Assembly (NCBI GenBank): GCA_013286365.1
Contig: JABDFY010000007.1
Span: forward strand, 147-64,146
Length of the DNA stretch: 64,000 nt
Origin: Alphaproteobacteria bacterium
Lineage (GTDB): Bacteria > Pseudomonadota > Alphaproteobacteria > UBA9219
Direction of reading: 5' to 3'
This document shows positions 51,121 to 57,651 of this stretch, one piece after another. The notes under the pieces were generated by a model. It was given only the letters and a program-made list of their open reading frames with translations. It ran no database searches and was not told the DNA's origin. The position numbers were made by a program, and so were the translations under genes. Positions within the stretch are counted from its first letter, which is position 1; every line of letters begins with the position of its first letter.

Positions 51121-51184
51121 CCGTGGCGCTTTAGCTATTGGTAACGCGGTAGCAAGCTGCTCCTGTCAAATCCCGCGGATCCGT
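51121..51184 (-). promoter_or_regulatory. SAM-II riboswitch 1 (upstream of FAD protein-msrC)
   Basis: Minus strand CGCGGGATTTGA, then AGCTTGCTA, CCGCGTTA and AGCTAAAGCG match the SAM-II aptamer. P1 is CGCGG/CCGCG, and pseudoknot P2a is AGCT (loop) with AGCT before AAAG. P2b (GGAGC/GCGCC) has one mismatch. SAM-II riboswitches bind S-adenosylmethionine and turn off methionine genes in alphaproteobacteria. Expression platform: the terminator at 51038-51095. Confidence 0.93.
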
Positions 51185-51209
51185 TATGGTGGATCAATCC
51201 CATGACCTG

Positions 51210-51238
51210 ATTAGTAATCGTTTATTCGCCCTGGTCAA
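51210..51238 (-). promoter_or_regulatory. Sigma-70 promoter for riboswitch 1 transcript
   Basis: TTGACC and ACTAAT on the minus strand with exactly 17 bases between them. The -10 box is 26 bases upstream of the aptamer P1, an ideal distance for a transcript that starts just before the riboswitch. It separates this unit from metE, whose stop codon is at 51299. Confidence 0.6.
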
Positions 51239-51298
51239 GCGGCGTGGCCCTTCAAATGCGTGTTTCTAGACCCGTGGCTTCAGCGACACATAGAATTC

Positions 51299-53656
51299 TT
51301 ACGCCGCCTTAGCTGTCACCAACTTTGCCTTACCTTCAGACAAATTGTATTGCGCGCGCAGTTCTTTTGCTGCCGCTACCAGATTGATGAGTGCCGTTTT
51401 AGTCTCAGGCCAGGCGCGGGTTTTAAGACCGCAATCCGGATTGACCCAGATATGCTCCACTGGCAGCAGCTTGGCGGCAAGCTGGATAAGCTTTTTCATC
51501 TCTTCAGTCGTTGGTACGCGCGGACTATGAATATCATAGACGCCAGGGCCAATTTCGTTGGGATATTTGAAATTGACGAAGGCATCGAGGAGTTCCATCT
51601 GCGAGCGTGCTGTTTCAATCGAGATCACATCGGCATCCATAGCGGCAATAGCCGTGATGATGTCGTTGAACTCGGAGTAGCACATATGTGTATGGATCTG
51701 TGTCTCATCGCGTACGCCAGCTGCGCTTATGCGGAAACACTCAACGGCCCATTTCAAATAATCAGGGCGAGCAGCTTCCACCAGCGGTAACCCTTCGCGA
51801 ATAGCGGGCTCGTCGATCTGAATGGCGGCAATACCGGCCGTCTCAAGATCCACAACCTCATCGCGAATGGCGAGGGCAATTTGGCGACAGGTTTCAGAGC
51901 GCGGTTGATCATCGCGTACGAACGACCATTGCAAGATCGTTACAGGACCCGTGAGCATGCCTTTGACCGGCTGTGGCGTCAGTGATTGGGCAAACTTTGA
52001 CCAACGCACAGTCATCGGGCCTTTGCGCGCAACATCGCCGAAAATGACCGGTGGCTTGACGCAGCGTGAACCGTAAGACTGAACCCAGCCGTTCGATGTG
52101 AAGGTGAAGCCTTCGAGCTGTTCGCCAAAATATTCCACCATGTCATTGCGCTCAAATTCGCCATGGACAAGGACATCGAGGCCGATTTCTTCCTGCCAGC
52201 GGATAACTTGCTTGGTTTGGTCTTCAAGGAATTTTTCGTACTCAGCCGTCGACTTCTTGCCGCTGCGCCACTCGGCTCTGGCGACACGCACTTCAGGTGT
52301 CTGCGGGAATGAACCAATGGTCGTTGTCGGTAAGCCCGGCAAATCAAGGCGCTTGGCTTGTTGTTCGCGGCGATTGGCGTAAGTACTGCGACGCTCAGTC
52401 TGATCCGGGGTAATTGACTTGACGCGCTGTTTAATGGCTTGGTTATGGATACGCTTCGAGGCGCGACGCGCTTCTTGGGCAGTCCGGGCAGCTGCGATGG
52501 CTTTCTCGGTCTCACCTTTTTCGCCGCGCAGTGCTTTGGTTAGCGTTGCGATTTCACCCAATTTCTGGGTGGCAAAAGCGAGCCAGCTTTTCAGCTCGTC
52601 ATCAAGTTTGGTTTCAGCGGCAAGATCAATCGGGCTATGCAGAAGCGAACAGCTTGGTCCAACCCAAACGCGATCGGGCCCGAGTTCACTGATAGCGTGT
52701 TGCAAAAGTTTCTGCGCCTTATCAAGATCAGTCCGCCAGATATTACGGCCATCAATGACGCCCAATGACAGAATGCTCTTATCAGAAATAGCTTCAAGAG
52801 CGCTGTCCAACTGTTCTGGTGCCCGTACCAAGTCGATATGAAGAGCATCAACAGGCAAGTTATAGGCGACAGAGGCATTCGGATATAATGAGCCAAAATA
52901 GGTAGCAAGCAAGATTTTCGGACGTGCACTCGCCCGTGACAGAGCCAAATAGGCCTGACGCAAGGCTTCTTGTGTTGCCAGATTTTTATCGAGGACCAAA
53001 ACAGGCTCATCAATTTGTACCCATTCAGCGCCAGCAGCGGCGAGCTTTTCCAAGAGTTGCGTATAAACCGGCAGCAATTGAGGCAGCAATTCGAGCGTTG
53101 AGCCATGATCGCGGCGTTTGCCAAGCGAAAGGAAACTGACGGGACCTAAAATGACCGGGCGGGTGGTGATGCCAAGCGCTTTGGCTTCAAGAAACTCATC
53201 AATAGGCTTGGTCGAGGCCAGACGAAAACTTTGGTTGGCGTCAAATACCGGCACAATATAATGGTAGTTGGTATCGAACCATTTTGTCATCTCAAGAGCC
53301 GGCACATCCGTCGGCTTATCGGATGCAGCATGGACATGACCACCGCAACAAGTCGTTTGATGTCCGCGCGCCATGGAAAAGTAGGTGTGCAGATCGGTAT
53401 TCTTGCCATAGGCAGCCGGCACGGCGCCCGTCAGCAAGATGGTATCAAGCACATGATCATAAAATGAAAAATCGTTAGAAGGGATATGATCGAGACCGGC
53501 ATCCTTTTGTAAGCGCCAATGACGCGCACGTAATTCTTTTGCCGTTTGTTGCAACTGTTCCACAGTCTGTTTGCCAGACCAGTATGCCTCGAGAGCTGAT
53601 TTCAATTCACGCTTCAAACCAATGCGCGGAAATCCTAAATTTGTTGCCAATACCAT
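51299..53656 (-). CDS. metE: Cobalamin-independent methionine synthase
   Basis: 785 residues, full length, two-barrel MetE. Zinc ligands of the C-terminal barrel are present: His and Cys in HTHMCYSEFND, Glu in SIETARS, Cys in NPDCGLKTR. The N-terminal barrel begins TNLGFPRIGLKRELK. It methylates homocysteine with 5-methyl-THF-polyglutamate to make methionine without B12. SD AGGAGG is seven bases before the ATG. It follows metF by 22 bp and is thus downstream of SAM-II riboswitch 2. MetF makes its methyl donor. Confidence 0.98.
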   Translation of the reverse strand: MVLATNLGFPRIGLKRELKSALEAYWSGKQTVEQLQQTAKELRARHWRLQKDAGLDHIPSNDFSFYDHVLDTILLTGAVPAAYGKNTDLHTYFSMARGHQTTCCGGHVHAASDKPTDVPALEMTKWFDTNYHYIVPVFDANQSFRLASTKPIDEFLEAKALGITTRPVILGPVSFLSLGKRRDHGSTLELLPQLLPVYTQLLEKLAAAGAEWVQIDEPVLVLDKNLATQEALRQAYLALSRASARPKILLATYFGSLYPNASVAYNLPVDALHIDLVRAPEQLDSALEAISDKSILSLGVIDGRNIWRTDLDKAQKLLQHAISELGPDRVWVGPSCSLLHSPIDLAAETKLDDELKSWLAFATQKLGEIATLTKALRGEKGETEKAIAAARTAQEARRASKRIHNQAIKQRVKSITPDQTERRSTYANRREQQAKRLDLPGLPTTTIGSFPQTPEVRVARAEWRSGKKSTAEYEKFLEDQTKQVIRWQEEIGLDVLVHGEFERNDMVEYFGEQLEGFTFTSNGWVQSYGSRCVKPPVIFGDVARKGPMTVRWSKFAQSLTPQPVKGMLTGPVTILQWSFVRDDQPRSETCRQIALAIRDEVVDLETAGIAAIQIDEPAIREGLPLVEAARPDYLKWAVECFRISAAGVRDETQIHTHMCYSEFNDIITAIAAMDADVISIETARSQMELLDAFVNFKYPNEIGPGVYDIHSPRVPTTEEMKKLIQLAAKLLPVEHIWVNPDCGLKTRAWPETKTALINLVAAAKELRAQYNLSEGKAKLVTAKAA

Positions 53657-53678
53657 GTTGTCCTCCTGTAATAGTGTT

Positions 53679-54701
53679 TTAATTGCTAGCTTCCGCAGCA
53701 GCGTCAGCTCTGTTTAACCCCAACCGTTCGCAAATCGCGTAAGTCATCTCGCTTCGGTTAAGGGTATAAAAGTGGAAATCCTGCACACCCTCGCGGCGCA
53801 GGTCATCGCATAAAGCCGAGGCATGAGCAACGCCTTCGTTGAAGAGGGCGGCTTGATCCAGGCCCCAACGTTCAAAACGGCTGGCAAACCCTGAAGGTAT
53901 AAGGGTGCCGCAGCCTTGGGCGAACTTAAGCACCTGTGCAAGGTTATGAATGGGCATAATCCCAGGCGTCAGGGAAACGTTAATGGAAGCTTTTTGCACG
54001 CGGTCGCGGAAGCGCAAAAAGGTTTCCGGGTCAAAGAAAAACTGGCTGACGGCACGTTGACTGCCGGCCTCGGCTTTGCGCCGCAAATAGTCTAAATCGT
54101 GCTGAGGCGATGGGGCGAGGGGGTGCGAATCAGGGTAGGCGGCGACAATAGCTTCAAGGCCAAAGTTTTTACTGAGATCGGCGACAAAATCGATCGTCGA
54201 GCCATACAGGTCATCCGTAGAAATTTCTTGCCCCGTTTGCGAGGCATCGCCACGGATGGCAACAACATGACGGACACCGAGATTTTTATACGCTTGCAGG
54301 GCCTCACGTAGCCGTGCACGGCTTTGACGTGAAATGGCGATGTGCGGCGCTACGTTGATGCCAATTTTTTCGCGGACATGGCGCACGACAGCGAAAGTGC
54401 CGTCGATCGCCGAGCCACCAGCCCCACACGTGATTGAGACAAACTTGGGCTGCCAAATCAATAGCTGCGAAATGGTATCCCACAACTTGTCTGCGCCAGC
54501 ACCTGTCTTGGGCGGAAAGAACTCGAAGGAAATGGACGTGGAGCGAGAAGGCTTCACAAAAGTTTTATTGTGCGAAAACGTCATGGCGGCGATTGCATGG
54601 TTAGCCTGGTCGGAAACGAGATTAAAGATGGGATGATCGCCCACGGCGCCCGAAGAAAGTTGGGCTGATACAGCAGCAGATCTCACAGCAGATGAAGGCA
54701 T
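53679..54701 (-). CDS. metF: 5,10-methylenetetrahydrofolate reductase
   Basis: 340 residues from ATG 54701, which has GGAG seven bases upstream; the family core starts at SISFEFFPPKTGAGADKLW (about residue 55). The N-terminal ~40 residues are therefore an extension. An internal ATG at 54584 would give the usual length but has no SD. TIM barrel with AAYPDSHPLAPS and the flavin-site region QFFFDPETFLRFRD. It reduces CH2-THF to CH3-THF with FAD. It heads metF-metE, directly under riboswitch 2, whose proposed OFF fold covers this SD. Confidence 0.95.
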   Translation of the reverse strand: MPSSAVRSAAVSAQLSSGAVGDHPIFNLVSDQANHAIAAMTFSHNKTFVKPSRSTSISFEFFPPKTGAGADKLWDTISQLLIWQPKFVSITCGAGGSAIDGTFAVVRHVREKIGINVAPHIAISRQSRARLREALQAYKNLGVRHVVAIRGDASQTGQEISTDDLYGSTIDFVADLSKNFGLEAIVAAYPDSHPLAPSPQHDLDYLRRKAEAGSQRAVSQFFFDPETFLRFRDRVQKASINVSLTPGIMPIHNLAQVLKFAQGCGTLIPSGFASRFERWGLDQAALFNEGVAHASALCDDLRREGVQDFHFYTLNRSEMTYAICERLGLNRADAAAEASN

Positions 54702-54706
54702 AAAAA

Positions 54707-54750
54707 AACTCCACGGTCCTGATTAATGGGCCACAGAGTTCATCTGTAGC
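54707..54750 (-). promoter_or_regulatory. Translational expression platform of metF (RBS switch)
   Basis: Minus strand: an ON hairpin GCTACAGA/TCTGTGGC (8 bp with one wobble, loop TGAAC) directly follows and overlaps the aptamer 3' strand. Its loop and 3' arm contain AACTC, which can instead pair with GAGTT covering the SD (plus GG/CC). The two folds exclude each other. There is no T-run, so control is probably of translation initiation. Proposed from hand folding. Confidence 0.55.
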
Positions 54751-54800
54751 GCTTTAGCATTTTTAACGCGGTGCAAGCTGCCCCATCAAAACCCGCGAAT
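54747..54800 (-). promoter_or_regulatory. SAM-II riboswitch 2 (upstream of metF-metE)
   Basis: Minus strand TCGCGGGTTTTGA, GGGGCAGCTTGCA, CCGCGTTAAAAA, TGCTAAAGCGC. P1 CGCGG/CCGCG and the conserved AGCTTGC and GCTAAAGCG blocks match SAM-II; the loop is one base shorter than in the other copies. It controls two core methionine-biosynthesis genes, the classic SAM-II target. A possible -35 TTGACT lies about 60 bases upstream, with no clear -10. Confidence 0.93.
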
Positions 54801-54903
54801 TCTCAGTAGAATTACCCCTATTCAGCCGTATTTGAGGTAGGAAAGTCAATGAAAAAGTGTAGAGATTGATCGTTTAACCCAGTAGCTCTCTACTGAATAT
54901 TGG

Positions 54904-56139
54904 TTAAACTGGCCCCTGACGCACAAACTGGTACAGCTCATTGTAAAACCTCAGTCCGCCCTGAGCCAAGACATTGCGCGTAGCTGTTAAAAGACTGCCG
55001 TTTTCAAGCGCCGCCATGACGTCATGGTGCTCAATCTGAGCGGCATAAACGGCGGCTTTGTAGGCCGCTTCTAAAACTAAAGCATCTGGTAGCGGCTTCA
55101 TGCCGTACTCGAACAATGTCGTATCTCTTAATAAACCATCACGGCTCCTTCGACCCCCTTCAAATCTGAGTTGGAGGCGGGCTCTGTTATTTTCTGAAAG
55201 CAGTTCATGTACGGCATCAAAAATATCAATACCTTTGTTGGGCAATGGATTAGATCCCGGCCAAACTCCTTCAATTATCTTCATGACGGAGCGTGGATCA
55301 TTAATGGGCAGGCCATTATTGCCAAGGACAGAGCTCTCATTGCAGGCATGGACAGCGGTTAACGCGCCGCCCGGCAAGAGTGCTTCGGCAAGGGGCAGCA
55401 TGGTGTTTTGAGCTATGCTTTCTTTTGCTGCGCGTGCCCGGTAGGGCTGCGAGGCGATAATGCGGTCATAACCCGGCACAATGCCACCTTCTGCGGGAAT
55501 GAGACCCTTCAACATGTTGTGCTGGCTCTTGCGAAAGATCACGAGAACGGTTGGCTCTTCGGGTAACAGATTACCGTTTGCGCCTCTTTTTACCTGCCAG
55601 TGATCGGTTAGAAAAGATTGCAATTGGCGAAATTCTTCTTTGATGCCATCCAGTGTGTCTGCTTCCAAGGCGAGTTCTTTCCAACGAAGCTTCTTGGGCG
55701 TCTTTTGGTTCTTGAAGGCCAACCAGGGCGCGCCACTCCCGTAAGTCATGTTGGTGAGCGCAAAGACGAAAGGTTGATCGTCTTCCGGATGTTCGGGATC
55801 ACGTGCCAGATATTCAGGTAATTTCCCCAGCGCTTCACTGGCATTTCCAGGATCTAATTCCCGGCCGGCATAGAGATACGGCATAAGCGGAAAACGCGTG
55901 CGCATCTCTTTCATCATAGATGCCATCACAATGCCGCTACCAATACCGGCATCGAAGAGTCGCAAGTTTTCTAATTGCGGATGAAACTGGGGAAATCTGA
56001 GAAGTATCTCTGATACCGTTTCCTCTTTTTCGTAAGTGCGGTCTGTATGATCGTCCAAGTCTCCGTGACTGTCGCGAAAGCGTGGCGAGAGTATGGCCAG
56101 CGCCGCCGAAGCTATGTTGTCCCCTATGTGTAAATCCAT
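54904..56139 (-). CDS. Rossmann-fold SAM-dependent methyltransferase-like protein
   Basis: 411 residues. Motif I is LRLFDAGIGSGIVMAS (about 59-73), the motif II acid is GRELDP (93-98), a motif-IV-like YDRIIASQPYRARA replaces the usual N/D-P-P-Y/F, and ALLPGGAL is the later strand. These fit a class I methyltransferase core with long insertions (about 100-215). Substrate is unknown. It is 41 bp downstream of the 185-residue gene in the operon headed by riboswitch 3. SAM-II normally represses genes that make methionine or SAM, so a simple SAM-consuming role is not the obvious choice. Function not established. Confidence 0.6.
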   Translation of the reverse strand: MDLHIGDNIASAALAILSPRFRDSHGDLDDHTDRTYEKEETVSEILLRFPQFHPQLENLRLFDAGIGSGIVMASMMKEMRTRFPLMPYLYAGRELDPGNASEALGKLPEYLARDPEHPEDDQPFVFALTNMTYGSGAPWLAFKNQKTPKKLRWKELALEADTLDGIKEEFRQLQSFLTDHWQVKRGANGNLLPEEPTVLVIFRKSQHNMLKGLIPAEGGIVPGYDRIIASQPYRARAAKESIAQNTMLPLAEALLPGGALTAVHACNESSVLGNNGLPINDPRSVMKIIEGVWPGSNPLPNKGIDIFDAVHELLSENNRARLQLRFEGGRRSRDGLLRDTTLFEYGMKPLPDALVLEAAYKAAVYAAQIEHHDVMAALENGSLLTATRNVLAQGGLRFYNELYQFVRQGPV

Positions 56140-56180
56140 TTGTCTAAATTCTTTCTAAAATCAAAGTGCTGTTATTATTG

Positions 56181-56738
56181 CTAGGCAGCATTAGCTTGAG
56201 AAATGTTTTGAGTGGCACGGGCTGGCCAACGCCACTGTCTCGGTCTTGTCGCCTGTGTGGCCGGAGATTTCCAAGAGCCGATGGATGCCATCAAATACCA
56301 GGCAGTTTCACCGCGAACTCTTATGTAGTCTTGGAAAGAGGCTTTTCGGAGTGGCCATGTACCCGATTTTTCGATGATCAAACCAAGACCGATTTGGCTT
56401 GCGTTGGAAAATTTTGGATTGTTGGGTCTCCCATCTTCAAACGTGACATCGCCCGAAAGGGTAACGAATAGGATCGCATCCGTTTTTGGGTTGTTATATT
56501 TCCATATGTAGGAAAGGTTTTTTTCAGTTGGCCCACTGGGTCCATAAGCCTTCAAGAGAGGACCCCCACATCCGCCTTGGCCTCCTGGGGCGAGCTTAAA
56601 TCCAGCGCCGGAAATTTTGTCGAGTAACGTTTCCAGGGAGGCTTGGGGATCGAGCTCAGACACTGCTGGTCCCAGCAGGGCACGCTGTGCAATTCTAAAA
56701 GGCTGACGCCAGTCAATTTTTCTCAAAGAAAAAGACAC
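56181..56738 (-). CDS. Uncharacterised protein under SAM-II control, 185 residues
   Basis: 185 residues from GTG 56738, with AGGAG seven bases upstream. I recognise no family. There is a Gly-rich stretch GGQGGCGGPLL (about 53-63) and a predicted beta region (AILFVTLSGDVTFEDG, about 88-103), then IGLGLIIEKSG; the C-terminal 30 residues are Trp/Arg/Gln-rich and probably disordered. No signal peptide or membrane segment. It is the first gene after riboswitch 3, and the methyltransferase-like gene follows after 41 bp. Its RBS is part of a clear alternative hairpin pair. Confidence 0.6.
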   Translation of the reverse strand: MSFSLRKIDWRQPFRIAQRALLGPAVSELDPQASLETLLDKISGAGFKLAPGGQGGCGGPLLKAYGPSGPTEKNLSYIWKYNNPKTDAILFVTLSGDVTFEDGRPNNPKFSNASQIGLGLIIEKSGTWPLRKASFQDYIRVRGETAWYLMASIGSWKSPATQATRPRQWRWPARATQNISQANAA

Positions 56739-56748
56739 TTTATAACTC

Positions 56749-56789
56749 CTGTAGGCGGTCTCAATCGGGCCTACAGACAGTGTCTGTAG
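56749..56789 (-). promoter_or_regulatory. Translational expression platform of the 185-residue gene (RBS switch)
   Basis: Minus strand: ON hairpin CTACAGA/TCTGTAG (7 perfect pairs, 56771-56789) overlaps the end of the aptamer. OFF hairpin CTGTAGGC/GCCTACAG (8 perfect pairs, 56749-56776) has its 3' arm running into GGAG of the SD. The shared CTGTAG makes them mutually exclusive. This is the clearest switch in the window, by hand folding. Confidence 0.7.
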
Positions 56790-56841
56790 CGCTTTAGCTC
56801 TTGGTAACGCGGTAGCAAGCTGCCCCTCAAATCCCGCGAGT
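56787..56841 (-). promoter_or_regulatory. SAM-II riboswitch 3 (upstream of 185-residue gene and methyltransferase-like gene)
   Basis: Minus strand CTCGCGGGATTTGA, GGGGCAGCTTGCTA, CCGCGTTA, GAGCTAAAGCGC. P1 CGCGG/CCGCG and P2a AGCT/AGCT are intact, and the invariant blocks equal those of copies 1 and 4. No convincing promoter was found in the AT-rich stretch upstream. Confidence 0.92.
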
Positions 56842-56934
56842 TCTATTCAGAACCACTTTTCGTTCATTCTTGATCTGATCAATTTAGATTGAACCAGTAT
56901 TTTGTTCGTTCTCCTGTGGTTCGAGTCGAATAGT

Positions 56935-57306
56935 CTAGCCGGCTCTCGGTGCCAGTTGTCTCACAATTACATTAGGGACTCTTGCAAGTGCGGTAGTCAC
57001 TCTTTGCGGATCATCTGTATATACGGTAGGCGGAAGAAATCTTACCGCTGTGCCAGGCAGAGGCTGGCTGGATCCATTATCTTGAAACCAATAGTCTACC
57101 CCACTATAAATTCGTAAATCCTCAAGAGCGCGAACTATCGGCGATTCAGAAATTGCATCATCGTCTATTTCTTGCACGATTCTTTTGGGTGAAACGTCAG
57201 GATCGGCAATAGCGAGGCTTAAAGCCGTCATTGATCCATACCGCGCTGGCGTTGATGGTTGCATACCAGGTGGACGACGTGGAATTGCGAGTGCAGCAGT
57301 ACCCAT
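56935..57306 (-). CDS. Uncharacterised protein under SAM-II control, 123 residues
   Basis: 123 residues from ATG 57306, with GGAG eight bases upstream (GGAGAAAAAAA). No family recognised. A Pro-rich N-terminus (IPRRPPGMQPSTPA) leads to an acidic helix (VQEIDDDAISESPIVRALEDL, in parts) and a C-terminal strand region (TAVRFLPPTVYTDD). No signal peptide, no membrane segment. It is preceded by the second copy of the duplicated SAM-II leader, so it should be expressed when SAM is low. A ~95-bp gap separates it from riboswitch 3, so it is probably its own unit. Confidence 0.55.
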   Translation of the reverse strand: MGTAALAIPRRPPGMQPSTPARYGSMTALSLAIADPDVSPKRIVQEIDDDAISESPIVRALEDLRIYSGVDYWFQDNGSSQPLPGTAVRFLPPTVYTDDPQRVTTALARVPNVIVRQLAPRAG

Positions 57307-57438
57307 TTTTTTCTCCTTCCCTGCCTACAATTGACAAGGAATACCCAAATCACCGCCACTTCTAAAGGCGCGACGGCAAAGCCCTTCGTTGAACTGCTCA
57401 TTCAACGCTGGGTAACGAACGGTTATGTCAATGAAGCT

Positions 57439-57497
57439 AAAAAAAGAGCTTCGGCACAAACGCGGTCACCCAACCAGGGACCACAGTGCGGAAGCTC
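57439..57497 (-). terminator. SAM-II-controlled intrinsic terminator, copy 4
   Basis: Minus strand GAGCTTC-C-GCAC pairs with GTGC-C-GAAGCTC (11 pairs, one mismatch) and is followed by seven T. The competing hairpin uses CCAC from the aptamer end with GTGG, plus AAGCT/AGCTT, and so takes up the terminator 5' arm. Confidence 0.78.
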
Positions 57498-57509
57498 GGA
57501 GCTTTCTTA

Positions 57510-57570
57510 CCGTGGCGCTTTAGCTATTGATAACGCGGTAGCAAGCTGCTCCTGTCAAATCCCGCGAATC
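57510..57570 (-). promoter_or_regulatory. SAM-II riboswitch 4 (upstream of 123-residue gene)
   Basis: Minus strand TTCGCGGGATTTGA, AGCTTGCTA, CCGCGTTA, ATAGCTAAAGCG. It is nearly identical to riboswitch 1, and the few differences fall outside the conserved core (for example TATC instead of TACC in the joining strand). Output: the terminator at 57439-57497. Confidence 0.93.
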
Positions 57571-57598
57571 CGTCAAGGTGGATCAATCCATAGGCTCC

Positions 57599-57629
57599 AT
57601 TAAAAGCAATTTCTTGCCCCGGTTGTCAA
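57599..57629 (-). promoter_or_regulatory. Candidate promoter for riboswitch 4 transcript
   Basis: A perfect -35 TTGACA (57624-57629) is followed after 18-19 bases by TTTTAA/TTTAAT on the minus strand, about 30 bases upstream of the aptamer. The -10 is less good than the -35. Position matches the promoter of copy 1, although the two promoter sequences are not part of the duplication. Confidence 0.55.
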
Positions 57630-57651
57630 GCAGCTTTTATTAGAAATATTT

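Larger units (their letters stand above)
50973..51200 (-). repeat. Duplicated SAM-II leader, copy 1
   Basis: This 228-bp segment is nearly identical to 57375-57589. It spans part of the region between promoter and aptamer, the SAM-II aptamer, the terminator and a downstream hairpin. The main difference is an extra 12 bases near 51090-51101. The downstream hairpin (GTTGAAT / ATTCAAC, loop AAGCA) has a change in the other copy that keeps the pair as a wobble. The leader has been duplicated as a unit. Confidence 0.85.
57375..57589 (-). repeat. Duplicated SAM-II leader, copy 2
   Basis: A 215-bp near-copy of 50973-51200. It contains the SAM-II aptamer, terminator and downstream hairpin (GTTGAAT/GTTCAAC, loop GAGCA, with a T-G wobble where the other copy has T-A). 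With promoter and RBS, it fills the 345-bp gap between the 123-residue gene and the zinc-motif gene, which holds nothing else I can see. Confidence 0.85.

Noticed and set aside
57259-57603. Plus-strand frame with a peptide (LLIQRWVTNGYV...) that recurs at 50726-51091
   Set aside because: The shared peptide is explained by the duplicated minus-strand SAM-II leader, which carries aptamer, terminator and hairpin. The frames have no SD and extend into unrelated sequence.
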